Origin: Auraticoccus monumenti
GTDB taxonomy: Bacteria; Actinomycetota; Actinomycetes; Propionibacteriales; Propionibacteriaceae
Direction: 5' to 3'
DNA: 64,000 nt
Assembly (NCBI RefSeq): GCF_900101785.1
Contig: NZ_LT629688.1
Span: forward strand, 3,410,001 to 3,474,000
The notes under the pieces: model-generated
Databases searched by the model: none
Told to the model about the DNA's origin: nothing
What the model saw: only the letters and a program-made list of their open reading frames with translations
Part shown: positions 8,449 to 17,662 of the stretch, piece after piece
Numbering within the stretch: position 1 is the first letter of the stretch
Layout: every line of letters begins with the position of its first letter
Position numbers and translations under genes: made by a program

Positions 8449-9903
8449 TCATGCTGGGGTGAGCGCGTCGGCACGCCCCGGCTCGTAGCCCGCGGGCCGG
8501 GCGCGCTCCATGCGCTCGAGCTGGCCGAGGGCGACCGCACGGGCGCGGTCGGTTCCGATGTCGGCGATGCTCAGGGTCACCGGCCCCGGGGTGGTGTCGA
8601 CGTGGACCGTGGCCAGGTCGAGGCGCCGCTGCAGCGGTCCGCGGGTGATCCGCACCGACTGCGTCTTGGCGTGCGGGACCACCGACATGGTGTCGACCAG
8701 CCATCCGCGGCGGGTCACCACGACCCGGTCGTCCCAGCCGTGCCGCAGCGTCCACCAGCTCGACCACCGGACCCAGCGCGAGCTGCGCGGCGAGGGGTGC
8801 AGCTCGACGGCGTCCAGGTCGACGTCGGGCAGGATCGCCCGCAGCCCGGTCCGCAGCTGCTCCAGGGTGGCCACCGGGAGCAGGAGCGAGCTGCTGGCCT
8901 GCTGCGCGGTCTCCTGCGCGCTCCTGGTCTGGCCCAGGACGTCGATGCGCACGCGGTAGAGCCCGAGAGGCCGCCAGAGGAGCGACTGGGTGATGGAGAT
9001 GCCCTGGATGCGGTCGACGGGGAGGGACTGGCTGGTCAGGTCGGTGAGACCCCGGGTGATCTCCAGGGCGGCCCCGGAGCGGGCCAGGGTGTAGCTGAAC
9101 TGGCTGATCAGGTACTTGCCGAGGGCGCTGGCCACGCCGATGAGGAGCGGGATGACGGCGGGGAGGGCGTACCTGGCCACGTCGAGCACGGTGGTCACGC
9201 CGAGGCCCACGACGAGCAGGAGCGCCGGCACGAGGAACTCCCCCGTCAGCAGGAACCCCTGCACGAGCTGCCTGGAGGAGAGGCGGACCAGCACCTCGTC
9301 GGCGCCGGTCGCGTCGGTCCCGGTGCTCAGCGGTCCGGTCCCGTCCCCGGTGCTGGGCTGCTCGCCGTCGGCGCGGGCGAGCAGGTGGTCCCTGAGCCGG
9401 GAGGCCTGGTCGCGCTCGAGGTAGCGCAACCTGGTGCCGGAGTCGCCCGGACCCGCCTGCAACCGCATCTCGACGAGGCCGACGATGCGGGCCGCCAGGG
9501 GGTGGACGACGTCGATGGTCTGGAGACGCTGGAAGGGGATGCGCTTGGACTGCCGAAAGACCGCCCCGGTCTCGATCCGCAGCTCGTCGTCGTCGATCAC
9601 GAAACGGGTGAAGCGCCAGGTCATGAAGCCGGCCAGGGCGGACACCACCACGACGACGGCGACCCCCAGCAGCACCCAGCGCCACGAGCCGGCGAGGTTG
9701 GAGAGGAAGGAGTCGTCGCTGCCGTCGGGGACGAGCTGCCGGACGGCCCCGACCACGATGGCCACCAGGACGACCCAGCCTCGGATCAGCGGGGTGAGGG
9801 GGTGCGGGCGCTCGAAGATCGTGCCGTCGGCCGTCCCCCTGAGGACGTCGGCCGGCGTGGCCGGCGGCGGCTGGCCACCTCCGCTCCCGCCGGGACTACT
9901 CAC
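8449..9903 (-). CDS. PH (bPH2/YdbT-like) domain membrane protein (484 aa)
   Basis: Contains several DUF304/bPH2 repeats: the first around FTRFVIDDDELRIETGAVFR, SKRIPFQRLQTIDVVHPLAA and IVGLVEMRLQAG (about residues 75-130), then further copies with LPVDRIQGISITQSLLWRPL and TRRGWLVDTMSVVPHAKTQS. TM pairs separate them. The organisation matches B. subtilis YdbT. Its start overlaps the stop of the YdbS-like gene (ATGA). Some YdbS/YdbT pairs are linked to resistance against antimicrobial peptides; the role here is not shown. Confidence 0.85.
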   Translation of the reverse strand: MSSPGGSGGGQPPPATPADVLRGTADGTIFERPHPLTPLIRGWVVLVAIVVGAVRQLVPDGSDDSFLSNLAGSWRWVLLGVAVVVVVSALAGFMTWRFTRFVIDDDELRIETGAVFRQSKRIPFQRLQTIDVVHPLAARIVGLVEMRLQAGPGDSGTRLRYLERDQASRLRDHLLARADGEQPSTGDGTGPLSTGTDATGADEVLVRLSSRQLVQGFLLTGEFLVPALLLVVGLGVTTVLDVARYALPAVIPLLIGVASALGKYLISQFSYTLARSGAALEITRGLTDLTSQSLPVDRIQGISITQSLLWRPLGLYRVRIDVLGQTRSAQETAQQASSSLLLPVATLEQLRTGLRAILPDVDLDAVELHPSPRSSRWVRWSSWWTLRHGWDDRVVVTRRGWLVDTMSVVPHAKTQSVRITRGPLQRRLDLATVHVDTTPGPVTLSIADIGTDRARAVALGQLERMERARPAGYEPGRADALTPA

Positions 9904-10391
9904 AGCCCGGACAGCCTTGCCTCGGCCCGCCGGGACAGCTGGTCACGCAGCCGGGTGGCCTCGGCGGCCGGCAGGCCCGGGATGGTGGCGTCGGTGCTCG
10001 CGCTGGCCGTGACCAGCTTGACCGTGGCCATCCCGAGGCTGCGCTCCAGCGGGCCGGAGGTGACGTCGACCACCTGCATCCGCCCGTACGGCACCACCGT
10101 CAGCGCGCGGAACATGACGCCGTGGGTGATGTACAGGTCGTCGTCCAGCTCGGCGTAGCCCCAGTTGCGCCAGCGGCGACCGACCAGCGCGACGCTGAGG
10201 ACCAGGATGACGCCGAACACGGCCCACAGGAGGGCCCCGATCCACCAGAGGTCGGTGAGGAACCCCACCAGCAGGGCCGGGACGGTCGGCACCAGCGCGC
10301 AGGCGGTGGTGGTCCCGATCAGCTGGAGGGTCCTCCAGCGCGGGGAGATCGGCTGCCAGCTGGCGCCCGGCGGGGCGAAGAGCTCATCCAC
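9900..10391 (-). CDS. PH domain membrane protein (YdbS-like, 163 aa)
   Basis: Two TM helices (about residues 25-70) followed by one bPH2 domain: YAELDDDLYITHGVMFRALT, VVPYGRMQVVDVTSGPLERS, LGMATVKLVTAS. This is the single-domain partner usually encoded next to the larger YdbT-like protein, here with a 4-bp overlap. Start ATG at 10391, with no strong Shine-Dalgarno seen. Confidence 0.85.
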   Translation of the reverse strand: MDELFAPPGASWQPISPRWRTLQLIGTTTACALVPTVPALLVGFLTDLWWIGALLWAVFGVILVLSVALVGRRWRNWGYAELDDDLYITHGVMFRALTVVPYGRMQVVDVTSGPLERSLGMATVKLVTASASTDATIPGLPAAEATRLRDQLSRRAEARLSGL

Positions 10392-10550
10392 GTGCGACCA
10401 GCGGTCCCTTCTCGTCTCCGGTTCCCCGTACCGGGCGCCCGTGGGGCCCGTACCTCGCCGTGGCGACCGAGGTCGGGGCGCCGACGGGCGTGGGCGGGAC
10501 GGCCCGGTGGGCGCTGGGGAGGAGGATCACCAGCGACCTGCTCGACGGGG

Positions 10551-12551
10551 TCACCGTTCTCCGGCTGGGGGGACCGGCGAGGTCACCCAGACCGACGGCG
10601 GGAGTGCCGCGTCCAGGGTCGCCTCGTTCCCAGGGCCCGCGCGGCGGCCACCGAGGTGCTCGACCAGGTGGTGCTCGATGGCGCGGTGCAGCAGGATCTG
10701 GTTCGCCGGGTTGTCGAAGCCGTGACCCTCGTCGGCGGCGAGGATGTACTCGACGGGGACCCCGCGCTCCCTCAGCGGGGTGACGATGTTGTCGGACTCG
10801 GCCTGCACCACCCGGGCGTCGTTGGCACCCTGGGCGACCAGCAGCGGCGTCCTGATCCGGTCGATCATCGAGATCGGCGACCGTGATCGCATGTCCTCGA
10901 CATCGGCGGGGACCTCCGGGTCGCCGACGTACCGGTACCAGCTGTTGGCCATGTAGGGCCTGGTGAACGGCGGCAGCGACTGCATGAAGTTGGCCAGGTC
11001 TGACACCCCGACGTAGTCCACTGCCGCGGCGAACCGATCAGGAGCCAGGGCTGCTCCGACGAGTGCCGCGTACCCGCCGTAGGACCCGCCCATGATGCCC
11101 ACGCGTCGTGGGTCGGCGTACCCCTGCGCCACGGCCCAGTCGACGGCGTCGACGAGGTCGGTGTGCATCGCGCGTGCGAACTCCTTGATCGCGGCGGTGG
11201 TGTGGCGCCGCCCGTAGCCGGTCGAGCCCCGGAAGTTGACCTGCAGCACCGCATGACCCCGGTTGGCCAGGAGCTGCACCTGCGGGTTGTACCCCCAGGT
11301 GTCGTGCATCCAGGGCCCACCGTGCACGAGGAGCACCAGCGGCAGCCCCGCCGGTTCGACGCCCACCGGCAGCGTGAGGAAGGCGTGCAGCGGCAGCCCG
11401 TCGCGAGCTGCGAAGGCGACCCCCTCCATCGGCGCGAGGTCCGCCGGGTCCAGGTGCGGGTAGGGACGGAGCAGGACACGGCTCTCCCCCGTGCTGTGGT
11501 CGTACAGCCAGGTGATCGCGGGATCGCGGTCGTGGACGAACGTCGCCAGCCAGATCCGCTCGGAGCTGTCGGAGTGGAGGGTGCCGAGGACGCCGTCGGA
11601 CAGGCTCGACAGCGCGGCGTACACCTCGGCGAAGCCGTCGTCGAGCACCTCGATACGAGGCCTGTCGCCGATGAAGCGCGCGGCGATCACCGCTCCCGTG
11701 CGGCGGCTGGTGAAGACGACGGGCGGCAGGACCCCGGGGGCCATCGTCCCGAGGATGTCCAGGCTGGAGCCCTCGACGGCCGCGACGACCTCCTCCTCGC
11801 CGGTGTCCCGGTCGATGCGGATCAACCGGAGGTCGTCGGAGTCGCCGTAGGCGCCGACCAGCAGACCGGTCCCGTCGGGGGTGACCAGCTGCGGCTGCAC
11901 TCCCCCCGGGTGCTCGGCACCACCCAGGCGTCGCAGGTGCGTGCGCTCGCCGGTACGGGGATCGATCGCCGACAGCTCGATGGTGCCGTCCGCGTCGATG
12001 CGGGTGGAGAACGCCGGCGACCCGTCCTGGTCGAGCAGGACGTTCTCGGTCGGGTCCGTCTGCTCGTGGTGGAGGGTCGTCTCGCCGGTGGCCACGTCGA
12101 TGCGGAACAGGTCGATCGCGGCGGGCCGCTTGTTCATCGCGACCAGCATGCTGCCCGGGTGCGAGGGCAACGGGTCGGCACCGAAGACCCGCGACCCGGG
12201 CGGCAACGGCGTGAGGTCGACCGCAGGGTCGTCCGGTGCGTGGGGGTCGACCCGGTACAGGTGCGCGTCCTCGTTGCCGTCGGTGTCCTGTGAGTACAGC
12301 AGCCAGCGCGAGTCCTCGCTCCAGTGGTAGCTGGTGATGCCTCGCCGGTCGTCGTGGGTGACGCAGACCGCGTCGACGTGCTCCTCCTCGACCCCTCGCA
12401 CCCAGACGTTGCGTCGTCCGTGGGCCGGTGCCAGGTACGCGATCCGCGTCCCGTCCGGTGAGATCGACGGGTTGGAGAACACCGGGTCGGAGAAGAGCTC
12501 CTCGACGTCGATCAGCCGGGGTAGGAGCTCGTGGTTCGAAGCGGTCCGCAT
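10551..12551 (-). CDS. Prolyl oligopeptidase family S9 peptidase (666 aa)
   Basis: An N-terminal beta-propeller (about residues 1-400; NPSISPDGTRIAYLAP at its start) precedes an alpha/beta-hydrolase catalytic domain. The nucleophile motif is GGSYGGYAA (Ser near residue 490), the Asp lies in GANDARV (near 590) and the His in ADEGHGFD (near 620). No signal peptide, so probably a cytosolic acyl-aminoacyl or dipeptidyl peptidase. I chose ATG 12551 because GGAG lies 6 nt upstream and homology begins there; an open frame continues upstream. A near-consensus sigma-70-type promoter with an operator-like sequence lies about 130 bp upstream. Confidence 0.9.
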   Translation of the reverse strand: MRTASNHELLPRLIDVEELFSDPVFSNPSISPDGTRIAYLAPAHGRRNVWVRGVEEEHVDAVCVTHDDRRGITSYHWSEDSRWLLYSQDTDGNEDAHLYRVDPHAPDDPAVDLTPLPPGSRVFGADPLPSHPGSMLVAMNKRPAAIDLFRIDVATGETTLHHEQTDPTENVLLDQDGSPAFSTRIDADGTIELSAIDPRTGERTHLRRLGGAEHPGGVQPQLVTPDGTGLLVGAYGDSDDLRLIRIDRDTGEEEVVAAVEGSSLDILGTMAPGVLPPVVFTSRRTGAVIAARFIGDRPRIEVLDDGFAEVYAALSSLSDGVLGTLHSDSSERIWLATFVHDRDPAITWLYDHSTGESRVLLRPYPHLDPADLAPMEGVAFAARDGLPLHAFLTLPVGVEPAGLPLVLLVHGGPWMHDTWGYNPQVQLLANRGHAVLQVNFRGSTGYGRRHTTAAIKEFARAMHTDLVDAVDWAVAQGYADPRRVGIMGGSYGGYAALVGAALAPDRFAAAVDYVGVSDLANFMQSLPPFTRPYMANSWYRYVGDPEVPADVEDMRSRSPISMIDRIRTPLLVAQGANDARVVQAESDNIVTPLRERGVPVEYILAADEGHGFDNPANQILLHRAIEHHLVEHLGGRRAGPGNEATLDAALPPSVWVTSPVPPAGER

Positions 12552-12678
12552 GGTCTGCTCCTTCGGATCGGATCGGGTCGGGGCGGGTCGGGTCGGTCGA
12601 TCTGAGTCGACACCCTGTTCCCAGGACCCGGTCAAGCTCCCCGGATCGCCGGGGTCGACGGCGCATTCCGGTTCTCGC

Positions 12679-12721
12679 ACAGTACGGGCCGTCTCGTCTC
12701 GCGTCAAGACGCGGCGTCTCG
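12679..12721 (-). promoter_or_regulatory. Promoter/operator of the S9 peptidase gene (shared 18-bp element, site A)
   Basis: On the minus strand: -35 TTGACG, exactly 17 bp, -10 TACTGT (12684-12679). The -35 and spacer contain TTGACGCGAGACGAGACG, identical in the promoters at 15.2 and 25.0 kb. Overlapping the -35 is CGAGACGNNGCGTCTTG (12721-12705), which matches the centre of the palindrome in front of the TetR gene at 13444. I infer TetR repression. Confidence 0.65.
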
Positions 12722-12844
12722 TCACTGTGGAGCCTGACCCGCGGCACCCACCGGCCTGCGAACCCGACCTGCACCCCGGGAACGTGCCCTGGGTGTGCTG
12801 GTCGGCCTCCGGACGGCGGTCAGCCGCTCAGCGCCCGGCCTGGG

Positions 12845-13444
12845 CTACGCCTCTTCCGGGGGCTTGCGCAGTCCCAGGAAGGCGATGTGCAGGGCGGCGT
12901 CGATCTGCTCGGGCCGGAGCGGTCGGGTGTGGAGCAGCAGCCGGTAGTACATGGCTCCGAACAGCATGTCGATGACCGCCTCGCTGTCGGCGTCCGCCCG
13001 GATCTCCCCGCTCGCCTGGGCGCGCCTGATCCGTTCCTGCCACGCCAGCGTCGCCGGTTCGATCACCTTGTCCAGGTGGGCCCGCGACAGCGACGGGTCC
13101 GACTGCCCCGCCGCGATGAGGCCCTGGATGACGGGGCCGAGCTCGGTGGAGCTGAGCAGTTGCGTCACGGCCTTCATGTGATGGGCGAGGTCGTCCAGGA
13201 GGTGCCCGGAGTCGCGGAAGTCCACCACGGTGGCGAGGCTCTCGTCGAGGGCCTCGAGGGCCACTGCCCCCTTGGAGGGCCACCACCGGTAGATCGTCTG
13301 CTTGCCGACGCCGGCGCGCTTGGCGATCGCCTCGATCGAGGCACGCTCGTAGCCGACCTCGCTGATGAGCTCGACGGTGGCGGCGAGGATGGCCTGGCGA
13401 GACCGCTCGTTCCGTCGGGAGGGGTCAGGGGTAGATGATGTCAC
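12845..13444 (-). CDS. TetR/AcrR family transcriptional regulator (199 aa)
   Basis: N-terminal TetR HTH: SRQAILAATVELISEVGYER, ASIEAIAKRAGVGKQTIYRW, then WPSKGAVALEAL. The C-terminal part fits the TetR_C_16/33-like ligand domain (ELGPVIQGLIAAGQSDPSL). I chose GTG 13444 because the conserved part starts there, and a -10 TATGCT ends 6 nt upstream, which implies a leaderless mRNA; the frame is open further upstream. A 26-bp palindrome overlaps its own promoter, indicating autoregulation. The same core occurs upstream of the S9 peptidase and SpoIIM genes on either side. Confidence 0.88.
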   Translation of the reverse strand: MTSSTPDPSRRNERSRQAILAATVELISEVGYERASIEAIAKRAGVGKQTIYRWWPSKGAVALEALDESLATVVDFRDSGHLLDDLAHHMKAVTQLLSSTELGPVIQGLIAAGQSDPSLSRAHLDKVIEPATLAWQERIRRAQASGEIRADADSEAVIDMLFGAMYYRLLLHTRPLRPEQIDAALHIAFLGLRKPPEEA

Positions 13445-13450
13445 CTCGTG

Positions 13451-13483
13451 AGCATACAACAAGGCGAGACGTTGCGTCTTGTT
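13451..13483 (-). promoter_or_regulatory. Autoregulatory palindrome and leaderless promoter of the TetR gene
   Basis: Positions 13458-13483 form an imperfect 26-bp palindrome, with arms AACAAGGCGAGAC and GTTGCGTCTTGTT. The -10 TATGCT (minus strand, 13456-13451) lies next to it and 6 nt before the GTG. The core CGAGACGTTGCGTCTTG (13465-13481) recurs with 2-3 changes at 12705-12721 and 15233-15249. Confidence 0.65.
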
Positions 13484-13557
13484 ACCCCGCTGTGCGCTGT
13501 GGCGGCGTGCCCGATCCCCCGGGGTGTGCTTCCATCCCATGACGTCGTGGCTGTCGC

Positions 13558-13923
13558 TCACCGAACCGGCAGGCCCTGACCCTCCAGGTCCGACGGCATC
13601 GGCAGTCCCGACCCGCCCGGCCCTCCCGGGTGGAGCACCAGCACACCCCGTCTCCTGCTCGGCTCACTACCGGCCAGGGGGGAGACCATGATCTCGATCT
13701 CAGCCGCGTCCGGCTCGCCGTCGTCCAGTGGCACGATCACCAGCCCGCACTGCAGCCGGCCTGCCGTAGCGGCCACCTAGTCAGGACACGCCGACCAGGC
13801 GAGCGGGGTCAGCCCGACATCGCCACGCTCCTCCGACACCGCGGGGGTGAGGACCATCAGTCCTGCTGCGGAGGCCACCACGGCTAGCGCCATGACCCCG
13901 GTGAGCGCACGTGCGTCCTTCAT
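13558..13923 (-). pseudogene. Secreted alpha/beta hydrolase (tripeptidyl-aminopeptidase type), N-terminal remnant
   Basis: ATG 13923 begins a clear signal peptide (MKDARALTGVMALAVVASAA..) and continues to WSACPD, where an in-frame TAG (13777-13779) interrupts it. After the stop the same frame continues with family sequence: AGRLQCGLVIVPLDDGEPDA and GVLVLHPGGPGGSGLPMP. This is the N-terminal and oxyanion-loop (HPGGPGGSG) part of SlpD/Tap-like hydrolases. The frame then ends at 13558 and the catalytic Ser/Asp/His domain is missing. Both a nonsense mutation and a 3' deletion have occurred. Confidence 0.7.
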
Positions 13924-14433
13924 CTCTGACCCGTTCCTCGGTCGTTCTCGGATGGAGCACTGGTGGACGAGTGCTCTGGTCGGAGCACCGCCGTGTCGGG
14001 ACCGTGAGCCGTGAGCCGTGACGGCCGTCGCTGTCGACGGTCGGCGGCGTGCTCGGCCACGCCGCTCCCGGCCAGGTGCGGCCGAGATCGAGCCTGCGGT
14101 CCCTGCCGGCGACGGCGGCTCCGGTCGCCGAAGAAGATGAAGGGGACGGTGCTCGCCACCCCGACGACGAGGGGCCCGATCACCGCGGGCACGACGGTGA
14201 CGAGCTCCTGAACCCAGCGAGGGGGTGCCGAGCAGGTCCTACGTCATGGAGTCGTCCCTCTCCCTCGGATGGAGTGGCCCCGGCCGACGCGTGTTCGCGC
14301 CCGGAGAGGTGGTGTGCCGGAGATCCTGCTGACCGGGTTGCACGGCTCGCCGGCGTTCCCGGCGTGCCGGGTCCGGACCGGCTCGGCGACTCGACCCGAG
14401 GGTCGGTGCGTCGGTGCGAGGCCTGACCCGCGG
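13924..14433. other. Intergenic stretch, largely without recognisable genes
   Basis: Nothing secure is visible. On the minus strand near 14120-14220 a short frame encodes a very hydrophobic peptide (WVQELVTVVPAVIGPLVVGV followed by ASTVPFIFFGD) that could be the core of a small membrane protein. An in-frame TGA lies just upstream and the sequence after it is Arg-rich and not convincing, so I treat it as a possible remnant. A palindrome TGACC-N3-GGTCA overlaps the SpoIIM stop region near 14425-14437. Confidence 0.4.
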
Positions 14434-15048
14434 TCAGCCCCTGAGGAGCAGGGGCACCAGGTAGCGGAGCGACAGCGCCTCGTAGACCGCGCCGAGGACC
14501 AGCAGTGCGAGCGCGAGCAGCCCCAGCCAGCCCAGCTGCCGAAGACCGAGGAGATAGGCCTGGCGGCGGGTGGAGACGCCGACCGTGGCCGGTCGCAGCC
14601 AGGACCTGCCGAGGACGAAGGCACCCAGGGAGAGGAGGACGTAGGCCTGGAACTCGATGACCGCGGTGAGGGAGTGCGGGATGAGGGCGAGCCAGAGCCT
14701 GTCGTCGGTGGGCGACAGGGTGGCGCCCAGGGTGAAGGCCTGGTAGGCCATCACCACGATCCCCGCGAAGGGGATGACCAGCGAGGGCAGCACGATCGAC
14801 AGCAGGCCCACCGTGATGACGTTCACACCGAGGATGACCAACGCGAAGAGCCACGGGGTGCTGAGCAGCGACGCCACGAGCGCGGCAGTGCCATCGGCCT
14901 CCAGGGAGGCCGTCCTGTCCGTCGACAGGCCGGGGAAGACCAGTCCCGCCGCGAAACCCAGGAGGAACAGGCCGTACAGGAGCGCATTGAGGATCAGGTA
15001 GGCCCCGAGATGGGCACGGACGATCTGGAAGGGTCTGCGGAGTCGCAC
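14434..15048 (-). CDS. SpoIIM-like integral membrane protein (204 aa)
   Basis: About five TM segments: LGAYLILNALLYGLFLLGFA near residues 13-38, then segments around 68-88, 88-110, 128-150 and 172-198. The order and the motif AFTLGATLSP resemble the stage II sporulation protein M (SpoIIM/DUF95) family, which is common in non-sporulating actinobacteria where its role is unknown. ATG start at 15048. The promoter at about 15.2 kb carries the same element as the S9 peptidase and CPBP protease promoters, suggesting a common regulon. Confidence 0.75.
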   Translation of the reverse strand: MRLRRPFQIVRAHLGAYLILNALLYGLFLLGFAAGLVFPGLSTDRTASLEADGTAALVASLLSTPWLFALVILGVNVITVGLLSIVLPSLVIPFAGIVVMAYQAFTLGATLSPTDDRLWLALIPHSLTAVIEFQAYVLLSLGAFVLGRSWLRPATVGVSTRRQAYLLGLRQLGWLGLLALALLVLGAVYEALSLRYLVPLLLRG

Positions 15049-15353
15049 GTTCGTCTCTCTCGATGAAGGTGGGGTGGGGGCTTCCGCAGTCCCCGAGGAC
15101 GGGGAGGGCGCGGAGGACTCAGCGGGTGAGGACCCCGTTGCGGGGAGCCCCCCACCCCGGTGCCCGCCCGGATCTGCTCTCCCGGGGATGCGCTGCGGTG
15201 ATCCTTACGGTACGGGGCGTCTCGTCTCGCGTCAAGACGGTCCGTCTCGCGAGAACGCGCCGAGTTTCAGGGCCGGAGCAGGTACCGGGCCCCGCAGAGA
15301 GCGCTACGGCACCTGGTCCAGGGTCTTCCAGGTGGGCTCGGGCGGCCGCCTGC
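15049..15353. other. Upstream region of the SpoIIM gene
   Basis: No gene recognised. It holds the promoter/operator at 15207-15249 and an apparent leader of about 150 nt before the SpoIIM start. Reading frames here are low-complexity Arg/Gly/Pro shadows. Confidence 0.5.
15207..15249 (-). promoter_or_regulatory. Promoter/operator of the SpoIIM gene (shared element, site B)
   Basis: Minus strand: -35 TTGACG (15235-15230), 17 bp, -10 TACCGT (15212-15207). The spacer again reads CGAGACGAGACG. CGAGACGGACCGTCTTG (15249-15233) overlaps the -35 and differs from the site upstream of the S9 gene in three bases (GACC in place of CCGC at the centre). Confidence 0.62.
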
Positions 15354-16242
15354 TCAGCGGTCCGCGCTCACCCGCGGCGCGTCCTCGGCGCGGAGTCCTG
15401 ACTCGGGGACGCGGCGCAGGGCGGGGATGACGCGATCGGCGGGCTCGGGGTCGTAGACCTCGATGCGGTGCTCGGGATAGCTGGCCTGCGCCCAGAGGTC
15501 GAAGGTGGCGCTGAACTCTCCCGCCACCGGGTGCCGGAACTGCTTGGTGCCGGAGATGCACTCACCGACACGACCTTCGGCCCAGAGTGCGGGCGAAGGC
15601 GGGATCCTTCATCACGAGCTCTCCGACGAGAGCGGCGAGAGCCCCGTCGTCGGGGTACCGGCCGCTGATCATGCGGTGGTAGGCGACCAGGTCACCGACT
15701 TCCTTGCTCCAGCTCGGGTACAGCGCCCGCGCTCGGGGGTCCAGGAACAGCAGGCGAGCCATCGAGGGCCGCTCGCTGGCGAGGGTGGGTGCGGAGAAGT
15801 GCAGGTGCGGTGCGATCAGCGCGTGTCCGAGTCGGTTCCAGGCCAGCACGTCGTTGCGGCGCCCGAGGAGCACAGCAGGGCGGTCGGTGACGAAGGCGAG
15901 CAGCGCGAGGGCCGCAGGACCGGCGACCTCCAGGGGTGGGGCCGCGCGACCGTCCTGGGACGCACGCGCCCTCGACAGGTCGAGCAGGTGCTCGGTCTCG
16001 GTGACGGTGAGCTGCAGCGCGGTGGCGATCCCGAGCAGCACCTGGTCCGAGGCGTGACGGCTGTGCCCCTGCTCGAGGCGGGTGTAGTAGCCGATGCTGA
16101 CGCCGGCCAGCTGGGCGACCTCCTCCCGACGGAGTCCGCGGACCCGTCGGCGAGCGCCGTAGCCGGCTAGCTGGGTGCGGTGCGGTGGGAGCTCGGCCCG
16201 CTTGGCCTGGAGGAACTCAGCGAGGGGCCCTGGGCTCATCAT
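15354..16242 (-). pseudogene. XRE/MmyB-like transcriptional regulator with a frameshift
   Basis: The N-terminal HTH (VRGLRREEVAQLAGVSIGYY, TRLEQGHSRHASDQVL) and most of the MmyB-like ligand domain (LGRRNDVLAWNRLGHALI) read in one frame from 16242 to about 15590, ending prematurely at 15562. The expected C-terminus continues in another frame (GECISGTKQFRHPVAGEFSA, TFDLWAQASYPEHRIEVYDP) to a stop at 15354-15356. One extra base (T at plus-strand position 15588) between ARg and LWAEGR restores the full about 295-aa protein if removed. It is divergent from an MFS transporter gene, the usual partner. This could be a recent null mutation or a sequencing error. Confidence 0.75.
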
Positions 16243-16343
16243 GGTCGGAGGCTACGCCGCGCAGCCTGGCCCATCCCCTCCCTGCCGTGGGTAGGAAAGA
16301 GCGGGATCTGGTACCCGGCTGTCCCCGGTCTGACGATGTGAGC

Positions 16344-17537
16344 ATGCGCTCCCCCATCCCGATCTACGCCCTGGCGCTGACGTCGTTCGCGCTCGGCACC
16401 GCCGAGTTCGCCCCGAACGGTCAGCTGTCCTCGGTCTCGGACGGCTTCGCCGTCTCCGTCGCCGACGCCGGCCTCATCACCACCGGCTTCGCCATCGGTG
16501 CGACCATCGGTGGCCCGCTCATCGCCGCGGCGACGCTCCGCGTGCCGCACAAGCGGCTGACCCTCGTGCTCGTGTCGGTGTTCCTGGTCGCGAACGTCGT
16601 CACCGCCGTCTCCCCCGGCCTCCTCGTGGCCGTGCTGAGCCGTGCCGTCGCCGGCGCCGTCCTCGGCACGTTCATGGGCGTGGCGGTCACGATCGCCAGC
16701 GACCTCGTCGCTCCAGCCCGACGCGGTCGGGCGATCGCGCTCGTCTTCTCGGGCCTGACGATCTCGAACGTCCTGGGGGTGGTGATCGGCAACCTCGCCG
16801 GCAACGCGTCGGGGTGGCGGAGCGTCTTCTGGTTCGTGACGGGACTCGCGCTCATCTCCCTCATCGGTCTCCTCGCCGTCCTGCCCCGGCAGACCGGGGC
16901 CGCCGCCGGGAGCTCGGGCAGCGTCGGCAGGGCGCTCCGGACCGGGCGCCTCTGGCTGACTTACGGCGCGATGGCCCTCGCCTACGCCGGCCTGTTCACG
17001 ATGTTCACCTACATCGAACCGATGCTGCAGGAGCGCGGCGGCGCCTCCTCGGGAGCCGTCGTCTGGCTGCTCCTGGTGTTCGGCGTGGGGCTCGTCCTCG
17101 GGACCCACGTCGCCGGCCACCTGGCCGACCGGTCCATCCGCAGCACGACCGTCACCGCGATGATCGCGCTGGTGGTGGCCCTGGTGGCGTTCTCCCTCCT
17201 CGGTACCCATCTCGTCGCCGTCGTCGTGCTGCTCCCTGTGCTCGGGGCCGCCGGCTACGGCATGGTCCCGCCGCTGCAGTCCTTCGCGGTCGAGATCGCC
17301 GAGGTCACCTCGCCGGTGGTCTCCGCCCTGGCGGCAGCGGCGTTCATGGCCGGCGTGAGCCTGGGTTCGGCCGTCGGTGGTGAGATCCTCCGCCGCGGGG
17401 GCGGGTACGAGGAGCTCCCCCTCGTCGGCGCCGGGTTGACGGTGCTGGGGCTGCTGGTCTTCCTCTCCGTCGACCGGCTGCACGGACGGGCCACGGCAGC
17501 AGCACTCCTGCCTCGCCCCGTCGCCGAGCTCGGCTGA
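16344..17537 (+). CDS. MFS transporter, DHA1 drug-efflux type (397 aa)
   Basis: Twelve TM segments begin right after MRSPIPIYALALTSFALGTA. The family motifs ALGTAEF in TM1 and RAVAGAVLGTFMGVAVTIAS in TM4 (motif C-like) place it with Cmx/AraJ-type DHA1 exporters. A 57-residue upstream extension is possible, but ATG 16344 starts at the conserved N-terminus. The divergent gene is an XRE/MmyB regulator that appears frameshifted, so expression may be constitutive. Likely an efflux pump; substrate unknown. Confidence 0.9.
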   Translation: MRSPIPIYALALTSFALGTAEFAPNGQLSSVSDGFAVSVADAGLITTGFAIGATIGGPLIAAATLRVPHKRLTLVLVSVFLVANVVTAVSPGLLVAVLSRAVAGAVLGTFMGVAVTIASDLVAPARRGRAIALVFSGLTISNVLGVVIGNLAGNASGWRSVFWFVTGLALISLIGLLAVLPRQTGAAAGSSGSVGRALRTGRLWLTYGAMALAYAGLFTMFTYIEPMLQERGGASSGAVVWLLLVFGVGLVLGTHVAGHLADRSIRSTTVTAMIALVVALVAFSLLGTHLVAVVVLLPVLGAAGYGMVPPLQSFAVEIAEVTSPVVSALAAAAFMAGVSLGSAVGGEILRRGGGYEELPLVGAGLTVLGLLVFLSVDRLHGRATAAALLPRPVAELG

Positions 17538-17609
17538 GAGCGTTCACCGGGGGGGTGGCCGGGGTGCTGCGCGCCGATGTGCTGCACGGCCCGGGCCAGC
17601 ACGCGGACA

Positions 17610-17638
17610 ACCCGGACCCCTGGCACCAGGGTCCGGGT
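17610..17638. terminator. Bidirectional terminator hairpin
   Basis: ACCCGGACCC and GGGTCCGGGT pair as a 10-bp perfect stem, with a second CTGG/CCAG pairing inside. It sits between two convergent genes, 72 bp after the MFS stop and 25 bp after the DUF4342 stop, so it can serve both. Confidence 0.6.
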
Positions 17639-17662
17639 CTCCTCACCGCGTCGGCCGACCTC

